Shown: positions 27,443 through 35,166 of the stretch, piece by piece
How the letters are laid out: each line of letters opens with the position of its first letter
Position numbering within the stretch: position 1 is the stretch's first letter
Origin: Mycobacterium sp. 236(2023)
GTDB taxonomy: Bacteria; Actinomycetota; Actinomycetes; Mycobacteriales; Mycobacteriaceae
DNA length: 64,000 bases
Direction: 5' to 3'
NCBI RefSeq assembly: GCF_029623955.1
Contig: NZ_JARSBP010000011.1
Coordinates: forward strand, 46,456 to 110,455
The notes under the pieces: model-generated
Told to the model about the DNA's origin: nothing
Seen by the model: the letters and a program-made list of their open reading frames with translations, nothing else
The model's database searches: none
Translations under genes and position numbers: made by a program

Positions 27443-27470
27443 AATTCCTATCAGAGAGTTCACAGGAATT
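27443..27470. promoter_or_regulatory. Inverted repeat between qor and the PGRS-like gene
   Basis: AATTCCT (27443-27449) and AGGAATT (27464-27470) form a perfect 7-bp inverted repeat separated by 14 bases, in an AT-richer spot of the 106-bp gap. It lies 65-92 bp upstream of the PGRS-like start and just after the qor stop on the same strand. It could be an operator or a weak hairpin; no U-tract follows, so an intrinsic terminator is unlikely. Confidence 0.35.
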
Positions 27471-27484
27471 GGGGCCCACGATCA

Positions 27485-28459
27485 CTAGGGGACCAGGACG
27501 ACCGATCCGACGGTCTTGCGGCCCTGCAGATCGCGGTGGGCCTGCTCGGCCTCGTGCAGTGCATACCGGTGGCTCACGGTCACATTCAAGGTGCCATCGG
27601 CGATCGCGGTCAGCAGTTCGCCTGCCCGCCAGGAGAATTCGTCCGGTGTCCGGGTGTGGTGCGCCAGGTTGGGCCGGGTCAGAAACACGGAACCGGCGGT
27701 GTTGAGGCGCTGCGGGTCGATCGGGGGCACCGGGCCGCTCGCGGCACCGAACAGAGCCAGCGTGCCGCGCACGGCCAGACTTGCCAGGCTGGCTTCGAAC
27801 GTCGACGCCCCAACCCCGTCGAACACCGCGGCGACGCCGTGGCCGTCGGTCAAGTCCCGGATCCGGTCGCCGAACGCCTTCGGGTCGTCGGGGTAGTCGA
27901 GCACCTCGACAGCGCCCGCGTGGCGCGACAACTCCGCCTTGTCCGGCGTCGACACGGTGGTGATCACCGAGGCGGCGAGGCTGGTGGCCCATTGGGTGAG
28001 GATCAATCCGACGCCGCCCGCGCCGGCGTGGACCAGCACGGCGTCGCCCTGCTGCACCGGATAGGTCGACTTGATCAGGTAGTGCGCCGTCATCCCCTTC
28101 AACAGCGCCGAAGCTGCCACTTCGGGTGCCACACCCTCCGGGACGTAGGCAACGAAATCGGCTGGAGCCAAAGAATATTCGGCGTAGGCGCCGAGTGCCT
28201 TGTCGGTGACCACCCGGTCTCCGACAGTGAGCGCCGCAACGTCGTCGCCGACGGCCTCGATGATTCCGCACACCTCGGTGCCCACGACGAACGGAGTCGA
28301 GCGGGGGTACTGCCCGGACCGGAAGTACGTGTCGATGAAGTTCACGCCGATGGCCTCGGCTCTGATGAGCACCTGCCCGGGGCCGGGCTCGGGCGCAGGC
28401 TTCTCGATCAAGGACAGGACTTCGGGTCCGCCGGTCTCGGCGACTTCGATGACGCGCAT
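27485..28459 (-). CDS. qor: NADPH:quinone oxidoreductase (zinc-free MDR family)
   Basis: 324 residues from the ATG at 28459 (MRVIEVAETGGPEVLSLIEK). Medium-chain reductase fold: GroES-like domain with GVNFIDTYFRSGQYP and FVVGTEVCGIIEAVGDDV, then a Rossmann domain with VLVHAGAGGVGLILTQWA, the quinone oxidoreductase signature. No structural-zinc Cys cluster is present. It reduces quinones by one or two electrons with NADPH in characterised relatives; the substrate here is unknown. Corresponds in position to Rv1454c. It diverges from the ATP-grasp gene with a 37-bp gap. Confidence 0.92.
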   Translation of the reverse strand: MRVIEVAETGGPEVLSLIEKPAPEPGPGQVLIRAEAIGVNFIDTYFRSGQYPRSTPFVVGTEVCGIIEAVGDDVAALTVGDRVVTDKALGAYAEYSLAPADFVAYVPEGVAPEVAASALLKGMTAHYLIKSTYPVQQGDAVLVHAGAGGVGLILTQWATSLAASVITTVSTPDKAELSRHAGAVEVLDYPDDPKAFGDRIRDLTDGHGVAAVFDGVGASTFEASLASLAVRGTLALFGAASGPVPPIDPQRLNTAGSVFLTRPNLAHHTRTPDEFSWRAGELLTAIADGTLNVTVSHRYALHEAEQAHRDLQGRKTVGSVVLVP

Positions 28460-28481
28460 GAGGCCATCATGCCCTGATCGG

Positions 28482-28487
28482 TAAAAT
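28482..28487 (+). promoter_or_regulatory. Candidate -10 element (TAAAAT) for the ATP-grasp gene
   Basis: TAAAAT fits TANNNT in an otherwise GC-rich gap and ends nine bases before the ATG, predicting a transcript with at most a few leader bases. No -35 or ribosome-binding sequence is evident. Confidence 0.35.
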
Positions 28488-28496
28488 CGGCTAGTC

Positions 28497-29435
28497 ATGA
28501 AACTGGCCCGCCCCGACGTTTTCCATCCCCGCATCGTGCTGGCGGGCTGCCGGGCGCTACCCGAGGGTGATGGCGACGACGCCGGCCTTGTCGACGCGTT
28601 GCGTGGCCGCGGCCTGCACGCCCGGTGGCTGCCGTGGGACGACCCCGCGACGCTGCAGGCCGACCTGGTGATCCTGCGCGCCACCTGGGACTACACCGAA
28701 CGCCTCGACGACTTCCTGGACTGGACCCGGCAGGTGCCGGTGCTGGTGAACGCGCCCGAGGTCGTCGCGTGGAACACCGACAAGCTGTACGTCCGCGATC
28801 TGGCGGAGGCCGGCGTGCCGGTGGTGCCGACCGAGTTTTTCGCGCCGGGGGAGCCCGTGCGCATCCCGGCCGGCGAGGTCGTCGTGAAGCCATCCGTGGG
28901 TGCGGGTTCGGTTGGCGCGCTTCGTTTCTCCCATCCAGACGAGGCACGTACCCATGCCGAATCGTTGCAGGCGGCCGGGCGGACGGTGATGGTGCAGCCC
29001 TACGACGCGCGTGTTGGCGACGGCGAGACGGCGCTGGTCTTCCTCGGTGGGCAGCAGTCGCACGCCTTCACCAAGGCGCCGATGCTGCCTCCGCCGGGGC
29101 GGGCGCCGATGTTCGATGAATCGGGCACTTTCGCCGAAGAGCGCCTCGAACCGGCCGAGCCGGATTTCGAGCTGTGGGACGTCGGGCGTCAGGCGCTGGC
29201 GGCCGCTGCGGCCCGCCTGGATATCGCCGTCGCCGATCTGCTGTATGCGCGCGTCGACGTCATCGGCGGGGCCGACAATCCCGTCCTTCTCGAACTCGAA
29301 CTCGTCGAGCCGTCACTGGGGTGGCGGCAACTGGGCGATGCAGACAGACAGCACGCCCAGCGCCGGTTCGCGCTCGGCGTCGAGTCAGCGCTCGAGCGCC
29401 TCGGCCTGGGTCCGTTCTCGCATCGAACCCCATAG
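28497..29435 (+). CDS. ATP-grasp family ligase-like protein
   Basis: 312 residues. Layout resembles RimK/glutathione-synthetase-type ATP-grasp enzymes: an N-terminal domain with VILRATWDYTERLDDFLDW, the central NTDKLYVRDLAEAGVPVVPT, a probable ATP-binding lysine in EVVVKPSVGAGSVGA, and a C-terminal metal-ligand region LYARVDVIGGADNPVLLELELVEPSLGW. Such proteins join a carboxylate to an amine or thiol with ATP; the substrates are unknown. It is a single-gene unit whose last 51 bases overlap the 3' end of convergent ctaA. Confidence 0.82.
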   Translation: MKLARPDVFHPRIVLAGCRALPEGDGDDAGLVDALRGRGLHARWLPWDDPATLQADLVILRATWDYTERLDDFLDWTRQVPVLVNAPEVVAWNTDKLYVRDLAEAGVPVVPTEFFAPGEPVRIPAGEVVVKPSVGAGSVGALRFSHPDEARTHAESLQAAGRTVMVQPYDARVGDGETALVFLGGQQSHAFTKAPMLPPPGRAPMFDESGTFAEERLEPAEPDFELWDVGRQALAAAAARLDIAVADLLYARVDVIGGADNPVLLELELVEPSLGWRQLGDADRQHAQRRFALGVESALERLGLGPFSHRTP

Positions 29436-30341
29436 CGCAGCCGTCGCCGCCGTACAGGCACCCGCGCCCGCGACGTGGAGCGCCACCAGCGCCTCGGGCA
29501 CCCCGGTGAAGAACTGGATGGCGCCGAGCGTGCCTTGCGCCGCGACCAGGGCGACGAGAACCCCGAGCCTGCGCATGACCGGGCGCGGCGCGTGCACCGC
29601 CACCAACGCGAACCCGAGGGCGACGAGCAGCGCCAGGTAGGCGACCAGCAGCGACGAGTGCATGTGCACCAGCGTGGTGATCTCGATCTGCAGCCGCGGG
29701 ACAGGCCGGTCGAGGCTCTTGTCGCCGGCGTGTGGGCCGGCGCCGGTGACCATCGTTCCGGTGACCAGAACGGCCGAGAGCGTCACGGCCGACAGAATGG
29801 TCAACTGCCGCAGCGCTTTCGGAACCACGGCTCGGGGCGTGCCGCTGTCGGGCTCACCGATCTTGACGTACAGCAGCACCGAGAGCCACACCATGGCCAT
29901 CGAGACCAGAAGGTGGATGGCAACCGTCCACCACAGCAGCCCGGTAAGCACCGTGATCCCGCCGATCACGGCCTGCGCCACCGTCGACGCGGGCATCAGC
30001 CAGGCGTAGCCGATCACCTCACGGCGGCGGCGGGCCCGGGTGACGACGATGACGGCCGCTGCCGCGGTGAGCACGACCAGGAACGTCAGCATCCGGTTGC
30101 CGAACTCGACGGCCTGGTGGATGCCCGCGACCTCGGGGTGCGGGACGGGGGTGAAGCTGCCGGGGAAGCATTGGGGCCAGGTGGGGCAGCCCAGGCCGGA
30201 CGCGGTGACGCGCACGATGGCTCCGGTGACGGCGATGCCGCCCTGGGTCAGGATCACGGCCGCCGCGACGATGCGCTGCACCCGGAGGCTCGGCTCGGGC
30301 AGCAGATCGACGATCCGCAGGAATAGTCGTCCGACGGGCAT
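29385..30341 (-). CDS. ctaA: Heme A synthase
   Basis: Oxidises the C8 methyl of heme O to a formyl group, giving heme A for cytochrome c oxidase. 318 residues with about eight membrane helices in two similar halves. Conserved His in each four-helix bundle: IHQAVEFGNRMLTF and AIHLLVSMAMVW in the first, LVHMHSSLLVAYL and ALHVAGAGACTAAT in the second. The Cys pair of GLGCPTWPQCFPG lies in the first external loop as in Bacillus-type CtaA. Its 3' end overlaps the ATP-grasp gene by 51 bases. Confidence 0.95.
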   Translation of the reverse strand: MPVGRLFLRIVDLLPEPSLRVQRIVAAAVILTQGGIAVTGAIVRVTASGLGCPTWPQCFPGSFTPVPHPEVAGIHQAVEFGNRMLTFLVVLTAAAAVIVVTRARRRREVIGYAWLMPASTVAQAVIGGITVLTGLLWWTVAIHLLVSMAMVWLSVLLYVKIGEPDSGTPRAVVPKALRQLTILSAVTLSAVLVTGTMVTGAGPHAGDKSLDRPVPRLQIEITTLVHMHSSLLVAYLALLVALGFALVAVHAPRPVMRRLGVLVALVAAQGTLGAIQFFTGVPEALVALHVAGAGACTAATAALWGSMRERTQAEALER

Positions 30342-30347
30342 TTTCCG

Positions 30348-30353
30348 ATGGTA
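30348..30353 (-). promoter_or_regulatory. Candidate -10 element (TACCAT) for leaderless ctaA
   Basis: On the minus strand TACCAT lies exactly six bases before the ctaA ATG at 30341, so transcription would start on the initiator codon. The same hexamer is the -10 candidate for ctaB. The 20-bp gap to the upstream TetR gene leaves no room for a longer leader unless ctaA is also read from there. Confidence 0.4.
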
Positions 30354-30361
30354 GAGGCTTG

Positions 30362-30946
30362 TTAACTACCGGCCGTAGTAGGGGCTTGGGTGAGGGGGAT
30401 CAGGATGTCGTCGACGAGCTGAATCACCAGGTCGTCTGTGATCGGGTCGCCGGTGATCAGCAATCGGTGCCACAGCACGCTCTGGCAGAGCTCGCGAGCG
30501 ATCTCGATCGGTACGTCCTCGCGGACCTCGCCACGTTCGACGCCCCGCGCGAAGATCGCGGTCATCTCTGTCTTGCGCATGCCGAGCACGTCGGTCCGGA
30601 AGGTTGATTCCAGCTCGGGGTCGCGCGCCACGGCCATGATCACGGACTTCATCAACGGCCCGCTTTCGCCGGTGAACAGCATGGCCCACCCGCGCAGCAC
30701 CGCGAGCATGTCGCCGCGGAAGGTCCCGGTGGCGGGGGTGGGCAGGGAAGCGGTGGCGACACTGATGAGGGTGTCGCGCAGCAGCGCCTTCCGGTCCGGC
30801 CAGCGCCGGTAGAGGACCGGCTTGCTGGTGCGGGCGGCGGCAGCGACCGCTTCCATCGTGACGCCGTCCGGGCCGTGCTCGCCGAGCAGTTCCAGCACCG
30901 CTGCCCGGATTGCGGTGTCCAGTTCAGCTCCGCGACGCCTGCCCAT
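30362..30946 (-). CDS. TetR-family transcriptional regulator
   Basis: 194 residues. N-terminal helix-turn-helix GVTMEAVAAAARTSKPVLYRRWPDRKALLRD is the TetR DNA-binding signature; the C-terminal ligand domain (TGTFRGDMLAVLRGWAMLFTGE, then the dimer region) resembles the TetR_C_16/YcnC-like group. Preceded by AGGGAT at RBS distance. It is divergent from the DAPG-hydrolase-like gene, and two matching 20-bp palindromes lie in the 97-bp gap, so autoregulation and control of the neighbour are likely. Confidence 0.9.
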   Translation of the reverse strand: MGRRRGAELDTAIRAAVLELLGEHGPDGVTMEAVAAAARTSKPVLYRRWPDRKALLRDTLISVATASLPTPATGTFRGDMLAVLRGWAMLFTGESGPLMKSVIMAVARDPELESTFRTDVLGMRKTEMTAIFARGVERGEVREDVPIEIARELCQSVLWHRLLITGDPITDDLVIQLVDDILIPLTQAPTTAGS

Positions 30947-30966
30947 GTGATCCCTCTCTCAACGCA

Positions 30967-30986
30967 AAGAAACGCTTGCGTATCTT
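30967..30986. promoter_or_regulatory. TetR operator candidate O1
   Basis: AAGAAACGCTTGCGTATCTT is an imperfect palindrome: arms AAGAAACGC and GCGTATCTT pair at eight of nine positions around TT. It starts 20 bp upstream of the TetR ATG, where a bound dimer would block that gene. The same element recurs at 31014-31033, which supports a specific site. Confidence 0.7.
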
Positions 30987-31013
30987 AACGCACTACTCTT
31001 ACAGTTCCGGTAT

Positions 31014-31033
31014 AAGAAACGCAAACGTATCTT
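31014..31033. promoter_or_regulatory. TetR operator candidate O2
   Basis: AAGAAACGCAAACGTATCTT matches O1 at 17 of 20 positions and keeps seven of nine palindrome pairs. It lies directly against the GGAGG ribosome-binding site of the divergent gene. Centre-to-centre distance to O1 is 47 bp, about four and a half turns. TATAAG at 31011-31016 overlaps its left edge and may be a -10 element. Confidence 0.7.
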
Positions 31034-31043
31034 GGAGGCTGAA

Positions 31044-31751
31044 ATGACCACTGCAATGACCCTGCCGGTGCTGTATCCGCTCCGGGCGGTCGACTCCGCG
31101 ACCGTGCGGATCACCGAGTGCCCCCGCGGCCGCAGGCGCATCACGATCGACCACCGCCCGCTCGCCGGTGTGACGCCGGCGATGCTTCTCGACTGGTTCA
31201 CTCATCTCGGCGGCACGATGCGGTACGGCGGCCAGGTCGTCGACCGCTATCACGCCTGGCATCCGATCGACCACATCCTGTGGGAGCTCGCCCGGCCCGC
31301 GCCGACAGGCGGAGCGGCGGAGGGCGCCCGCTTCCACATGGTCGAGGCATTCGGTGCGCGACCGGAATTCACGGTCGACGAGGTGGCTCGCGTCGAAAAG
31401 CTCGACGACACCGGCATTCGGCTGGTGCTTCGGGTGGCCGGCATCCCGGTCTTCCAGCTTGAGCACACGTGGTCCGCGGGCGCCGAGGGCGCTCACTACG
31501 TCACGGTGATGGATCTCGGGGTGCGGTCGGCTCTGTTGTCGCCGATCAACCGAATCCTGCAGCGGCGGTTCTCGGACGCAAAGGCTCACGCGTGGGTCAA
31601 GCACAACATCGAGGAAGTCGGTCAGCTGGAATACCTGCTGCCGCAGCTCAGTGCGCAGGATGACTCAGGTGAACCTGAACCAGCGCAGGGCGCCCAGGGC
31701 GGCGACGGCACCCCACACGGCCAGAGTCGCGAGGCCGAACCAGTCCATTGA
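31044..31751 (+). CDS. DAPG hydrolase (PhiG)-like protein
   Basis: 235 residues from the ATG at 31044, which has GGAGG five bases upstream; a TTG twelve bases earlier is less likely. The fold resembles DAPG_hydrolase proteins, related to the phloroglucinol C-acetyl hydrolase PhlG: TPAMLLDWFTHLGGTM, YHAWHPIDHILWELARP, RFHMVEAFGARPEF and a C-terminal AHAWVKHNIEEVGQLEYLLPQL. PhlG cleaves a C-C bond in an acyl-phloroglucinol; the substrate here is unknown. The family usually ends near LLPQL; the last ~30 residues are a low-complexity tail antisense to the ABC permease gene (87-bp overlap). Likely controlled by the divergent TetR. Confidence 0.72.
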   Translation: MTTAMTLPVLYPLRAVDSATVRITECPRGRRRITIDHRPLAGVTPAMLLDWFTHLGGTMRYGGQVVDRYHAWHPIDHILWELARPAPTGGAAEGARFHMVEAFGARPEFTVDEVARVEKLDDTGIRLVLRVAGIPVFQLEHTWSAGAEGAHYVTVMDLGVRSALLSPINRILQRRFSDAKAHAWVKHNIEEVGQLEYLLPQLSAQDDSGEPEPAQGAQGGDGTPHGQSREAEPVH

Positions 31752-32444
31752 CAACGTCATCGCGCGCGACAGGGCTTCGGTGAGCGCCCCCGACGGGGTC
31801 AGGCGTGCCACCCACTGCACGGCCGTCGGCACCATCCCGCCCTCGAGCGTGAGGGCGCCGAGTCCAGCGAACACGAACCACAGCAGGTTGGCGACGGCGA
31901 GCACGATCTCGGCGCGCAGGGTTCCCCCGAGGAGCAGTCCGAGCGCGGCGAACACCGCTGTGCCCAGCGCGATGATCACCGCACCGAGAGCCAGACCCGC
32001 CAGAGGTGGACGCCAGCCCAGCGCAAAACCGATGGCGCCGAACAGGATCGACTGCAGGAAGACGACGGCGACCACCGCGAGTGACTTGCCGGCGATGATG
32101 CCCCACACGGGAAGCGCCGTCGCTCCGAGCCGCTTGAGGGCGCCGTAGCGACGGTCGAACGCGACGGCGATCGCCTGCCCGGTGAACGCGGTCGAGATGA
32201 CGGCCAGCGCCATGATGGCGGGGACGAACGTCGCCGCCCGGTTCGGGCCGAACGATCCCAGCGGCAGCAGCGTCAGGCCGACCAGCAGCGTGATCGGGAT
32301 GAACATCGTCAGCAGCAGCTGTTCGCCGTTGCGCAACAGCAGACGCAACTCCAGGCCGAACTGCGCGGTCAGCATCTTCGACACCGCGGCGGGGCGCGGA
32401 TCGGGCGTGAAAGTGCCCGGGGCGAAACGGTTCTCGGTGCTCAT
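31665..32444 (-). CDS. ABC-2 type exporter permease
   Basis: 259 residues from the ATG at 32444. Six hydrophobic segments, e.g. LTMFIPITLLVGLTLLPL, VPAIMALAVISTAFTGQAIA, SLAVVAVVFLQSILFGAIGF and VLAVANLLWFVFAGLGALTL, with the cytoplasmic FDRRYGALKRLGATALP motif common to ABC-2 permeases. Its start overlaps the ATPase stop as ATGA, so the two form a transporter pair. Substrate unknown; a drug or lipid exporter is typical for this type. Its 3' end overlaps the DAPG-hydrolase-like tail. Confidence 0.9.
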   Translation of the reverse strand: MSTENRFAPGTFTPDPRPAAVSKMLTAQFGLELRLLLRNGEQLLLTMFIPITLLVGLTLLPLGSFGPNRAATFVPAIMALAVISTAFTGQAIAVAFDRRYGALKRLGATALPVWGIIAGKSLAVVAVVFLQSILFGAIGFALGWRPPLAGLALGAVIIALGTAVFAALGLLLGGTLRAEIVLAVANLLWFVFAGLGALTLEGGMVPTAVQWVARLTPSGALTEALSRAMTLSMDWFGLATLAVWGAVAALGALRWFRFT

Positions 32445-33379
32445 CTGCGGAGCTCCCGTCCGGTCAGGTCGAGGAACACGTCCTCGAGGCTGCGCTGCTC
32501 GACCCTCATGTCGGTGGCCAGCACGTCGAGGCGCGCGCACCACGCCGTGACCGTGGCCAGGACCTGGGGGTCGATGTGGCCTTCGACGAGGTATTCACCC
32601 GGGGCCGTCTCCGACGCGCGGTAGGCCTCGGGCAGCGCTGACACGAGCAGTGACAGATCGAGCATTCGCGGTGCGCGGAAACGCAATTGGTTCTCGGCCC
32701 CGCTGCGCATCAACTCGGCGGGCGTCCCGGTGGCCACGGCCGCGCCGTGGTCGATGATCAGGATCCGGTCGGCGAGTTCCTCGGCTTCGGTGAGCTGATG
32801 CGTGGTCAGCACCACTGTCACCCCGTCGCGGCGCAGCGCGTCGATGAGCTCCCACACGACGATGCGGGCGTGGGCGTCCATGCCCGCGGTGGGCTCGTCG
32901 AGAAACACCAGCTCGGGACGCCCGACGACGGCGCAGGCCAGCGCGAGGCGCTGCTGCTGGCCGCCGGAGAGGCGCCGGTAGGTGGTCCGCGCGGCGTCGG
33001 TCAAGCCCAGCGTGTCCAGCAGCCACTGCGGGTCGAGTGGGTCGGCGGCGTAGGAGGCGACCAGGTCGAGCATCTCGCCCGCCCGGGCTGCCGGATAGGC
33101 GCCGCCACCCTGCAGCATGACGCCGGTGCGGGCACGGACCTCGGCGTTGTCGGCCACCGGATCGAGCCCCAGGATCCGGATCGAGCCGGAATCGGGCTTG
33201 AAGAAGCCTTCGCACATCTCGACGGTCGTCGTTTTGCCCGCGCCGTTGGGGCCGAGCAGTGCGAACACCTCGGCGGTCTGTACGTCGAGATCGAGCTCCG
33301 CGACGGCCGTCGTCGACCCGTACCGTTTGCTGACCCCACGCAGCAACACCGGGGGACTGCCTGGAGGTACGGACGTCAC
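32441..33379 (-). CDS. ABC exporter ATP-binding protein
   Basis: 312 residues with a GTG start. Complete nucleotide-binding domain: Walker A LLGPNGAGKTTTVEM, Q-loop in MLQGGGAYP, signature RRLSGGQQQRLALA, Walker B LVFLDEPTAGMD, and switch His in LTTHQLTEAEELAD. The DRA-type C-terminal extension (about 90 residues) ends with RSLEDVFLDLTGREL, typical of exporter ATPases. It is coupled to the permease downstream and overlaps the mptB stop by four bases upstream, so mptB-ATPase-permease read as one unit, as in Rv1459c-Rv1457c. Confidence 0.93.
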   Translation of the reverse strand: MTSVPPGSPPVLLRGVSKRYGSTTAVAELDLDVQTAEVFALLGPNGAGKTTTVEMCEGFFKPDSGSIRILGLDPVADNAEVRARTGVMLQGGGAYPAARAGEMLDLVASYAADPLDPQWLLDTLGLTDAARTTYRRLSGGQQQRLALACAVVGRPELVFLDEPTAGMDAHARIVVWELIDALRRDGVTVVLTTHQLTEAEELADRILIIDHGAAVATGTPAELMRSGAENQLRFRAPRMLDLSLLVSALPEAYRASETAPGEYLVEGHIDPQVLATVTAWCARLDVLATDMRVEQRSLEDVFLDLTGRELRR

Positions 33380-35043
33380 GGGGACTCAGCGTAGGCGTCT
33401 GGCTTCGCGCTCGGTCGTACCGCCTCCTCGTCGGGCACCGGCCGCCAGGGCAGCCAGCGATAGGTGATCGCCACAAGCGTCAGCAGGATGACGAGGCTCG
33501 CGGCCGTCGCCAGCGCGATCTGGAAGATCGCGAACCTGTCGCCGTTGGCGGTCGGTCCGAAGATCCCGACCACGAGGGTCACGGCGATCGCTGCGGCGCG
33601 GAAGCGCGGCCGCGTCGCCCATGCCGCCAGCGGGATGATCGCCCACAGCACGTACCAGGGTTGGACGACGGGGAAGAGCAGCAGGGTGGCGCCCAGCGCG
33701 ACGCCGAGGCCGCCGACGGGATGCAGCCGCCCGCGCAACACGGCGAAGAGCAGCCACAGCACGATCACCGTGATGAGGCTGACGCCGATCGCACGGGTCA
33801 GTGCGAGCACTGCGGTGGTGTGGTCGCCCAGGCCGAGCAGGATTCCGACCTGCCCGGTGCCGAGGGCCAGCAGGGTCGGCAGAGACATCCAGCTGCGGAC
33901 GACGTTGGCGGTGCCGAGGGTGAACAGCCACCCGAAGCCGAGGCCACTGACCCACCCGACGAGCGCCATGACGGCCAGCGCGATGGACCCGAGCGACAGG
34001 CTGGAGATGAGGAATGCCTTGACCGTTCCGCCCCACCGACAGGCCAGCGCCATCGCCACGAACCCGAGGGCCAGTAGTGACGGCAGCTTGACCTGGGACG
34101 ACAGCGTGATGAGCACGGTGCCCGTGACGAGCATCGCCAGCGGGTACCAGCCCCCCCATCGCTCGCGGTCCTGCGGTCGCGCCAGCGGGCGGGGGACCAG
34201 CGGTGTGGCGGCATCGATGGCACGCAGCGCGAATTCGGTGCCGACCAGCATCAGGCCGATCATCAGGGCCTCGTTGTGGATGCCGGCGACCAGGTGCATG
34301 AACAGCAGTGGGTTGGCGGCACCCAGCCACAGCGCACTGACCTCGGCCACGCCGCAGCGGCGGGCGAGCCGCGGGGTGGCCCACACGATCATCCCGACGC
34401 CGAGCAGCACCACGAGCCGGTGGAACAGCACCGCCTCGACGATGTTTTCGCCGGTGAGCTGCGATATGCCGCGCCCTATCCACAGGAACAGCGGTCCGTA
34501 GGGCGCCGGCGTCTCCCGCCACATGCTCGGCACCGACAGCGTGAACACATGATCAAGGCCGAGCCCCGGCGCGGGGCCGACCAGGTATGGGTCGTTGCCC
34601 TGCAGCGAGATCTCGCTCTGCGCCAGATAGGAGTAGACGTCCTTGCTGTACATCGGCGGTGCGATGAGCAGCGGTAATGCCCACAGCAGCAGCGTGCGGT
34701 CCAGTTGGCTGCGCGTCATCTTGCGCTTCCCGAGCGCGAACCGGCCCAGCATCAGCCACGCGAGCGCCATCATGACCGCGCCCGTCGTCGTCATCGTCAG
34801 CGACACCGTCGCGATCCGTGACGGCAGATTGAGAAGCCGGACGCCGAATGTCGGGTCCTGGACGACCGGCCGGGCGCCGGCGCCCAGCGCGCCGATCGCC
34901 ATCAGCACCGTCCCGGTGGCCCCGAACAGGCGTGTTCGGTGCATCGCGACGAGCTCGGCGGGGCGCAGGGGGCTGCCGACCGTTCGCTCGTCGCCGTGCA
35001 GACCGGCGATCGTCGAGCTGAGGGAGTGCTGGCGGGCTGCCAC
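33376..35043 (-). CDS. mptB: Polyprenol-phosphate-mannose alpha-1,6-mannosyltransferase MptB
   Basis: GT-C glycosyltransferase that starts the alpha-1,6-mannan core of lipomannan and lipoarabinomannan, using polyprenol-phosphate mannose on the outer face of the membrane. 555 residues, GTG start, N-terminus AARQHSLSSTIAGLHGDE. About 13 membrane helices. The first extracytoplasmic loop has MYSKDVYSYLAQSE with the conserved Asp, followed by APYGPLFLWIGRGI and GAANPLLFMHLVAGIHNEAL. Closely matches what I recall of Rv1459c, including AIGALGAGARPVVQDPTFG. Divergent from sufR. Confidence 0.9.
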   Translation of the reverse strand: MAARQHSLSSTIAGLHGDERTVGSPLRPAELVAMHRTRLFGATGTVLMAIGALGAGARPVVQDPTFGVRLLNLPSRIATVSLTMTTTGAVMMALAWLMLGRFALGKRKMTRSQLDRTLLLWALPLLIAPPMYSKDVYSYLAQSEISLQGNDPYLVGPAPGLGLDHVFTLSVPSMWRETPAPYGPLFLWIGRGISQLTGENIVEAVLFHRLVVLLGVGMIVWATPRLARRCGVAEVSALWLGAANPLLFMHLVAGIHNEALMIGLMLVGTEFALRAIDAATPLVPRPLARPQDRERWGGWYPLAMLVTGTVLITLSSQVKLPSLLALGFVAMALACRWGGTVKAFLISSLSLGSIALAVMALVGWVSGLGFGWLFTLGTANVVRSWMSLPTLLALGTGQVGILLGLGDHTTAVLALTRAIGVSLITVIVLWLLFAVLRGRLHPVGGLGVALGATLLLFPVVQPWYVLWAIIPLAAWATRPRFRAAAIAVTLVVGIFGPTANGDRFAIFQIALATAASLVILLTLVAITYRWLPWRPVPDEEAVRPSAKPDAYAESP

Positions 35044-35149
35044 GAAGGCAGCGTAGCGGTCGCCTATTCCCCGAATTGGTGGACGATCGTGTGATTATCC
35101 CGACGGGACTGCTAAGGGTGCCCTTGCTGGACCCGGTTGTGGAATTGCG

Positions 35150-35166
35150 TCACACTGGTGTTGTGA
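35150..35166. promoter_or_regulatory. SufR operator candidate overlapping the sufR start codon
   Basis: TCACACTGGTGTTGTGA has perfect 5-bp arms (TCACA/TGTGA) around seven bases, and its ACACT-N5-TGTGA form matches the site I recall for mycobacterial SufR. It ends inside the GTG start codon at 35163, so a bound repressor would block initiation of the operon and, if the true start is further upstream, would sit inside the coding sequence. Confidence 0.6.

Noticed and set aside
27443..27484. Intrinsic terminator after qor
   Set aside because: A 7-bp AT-rich inverted repeat is present but the loop is 14 bases and there is no following U-tract.
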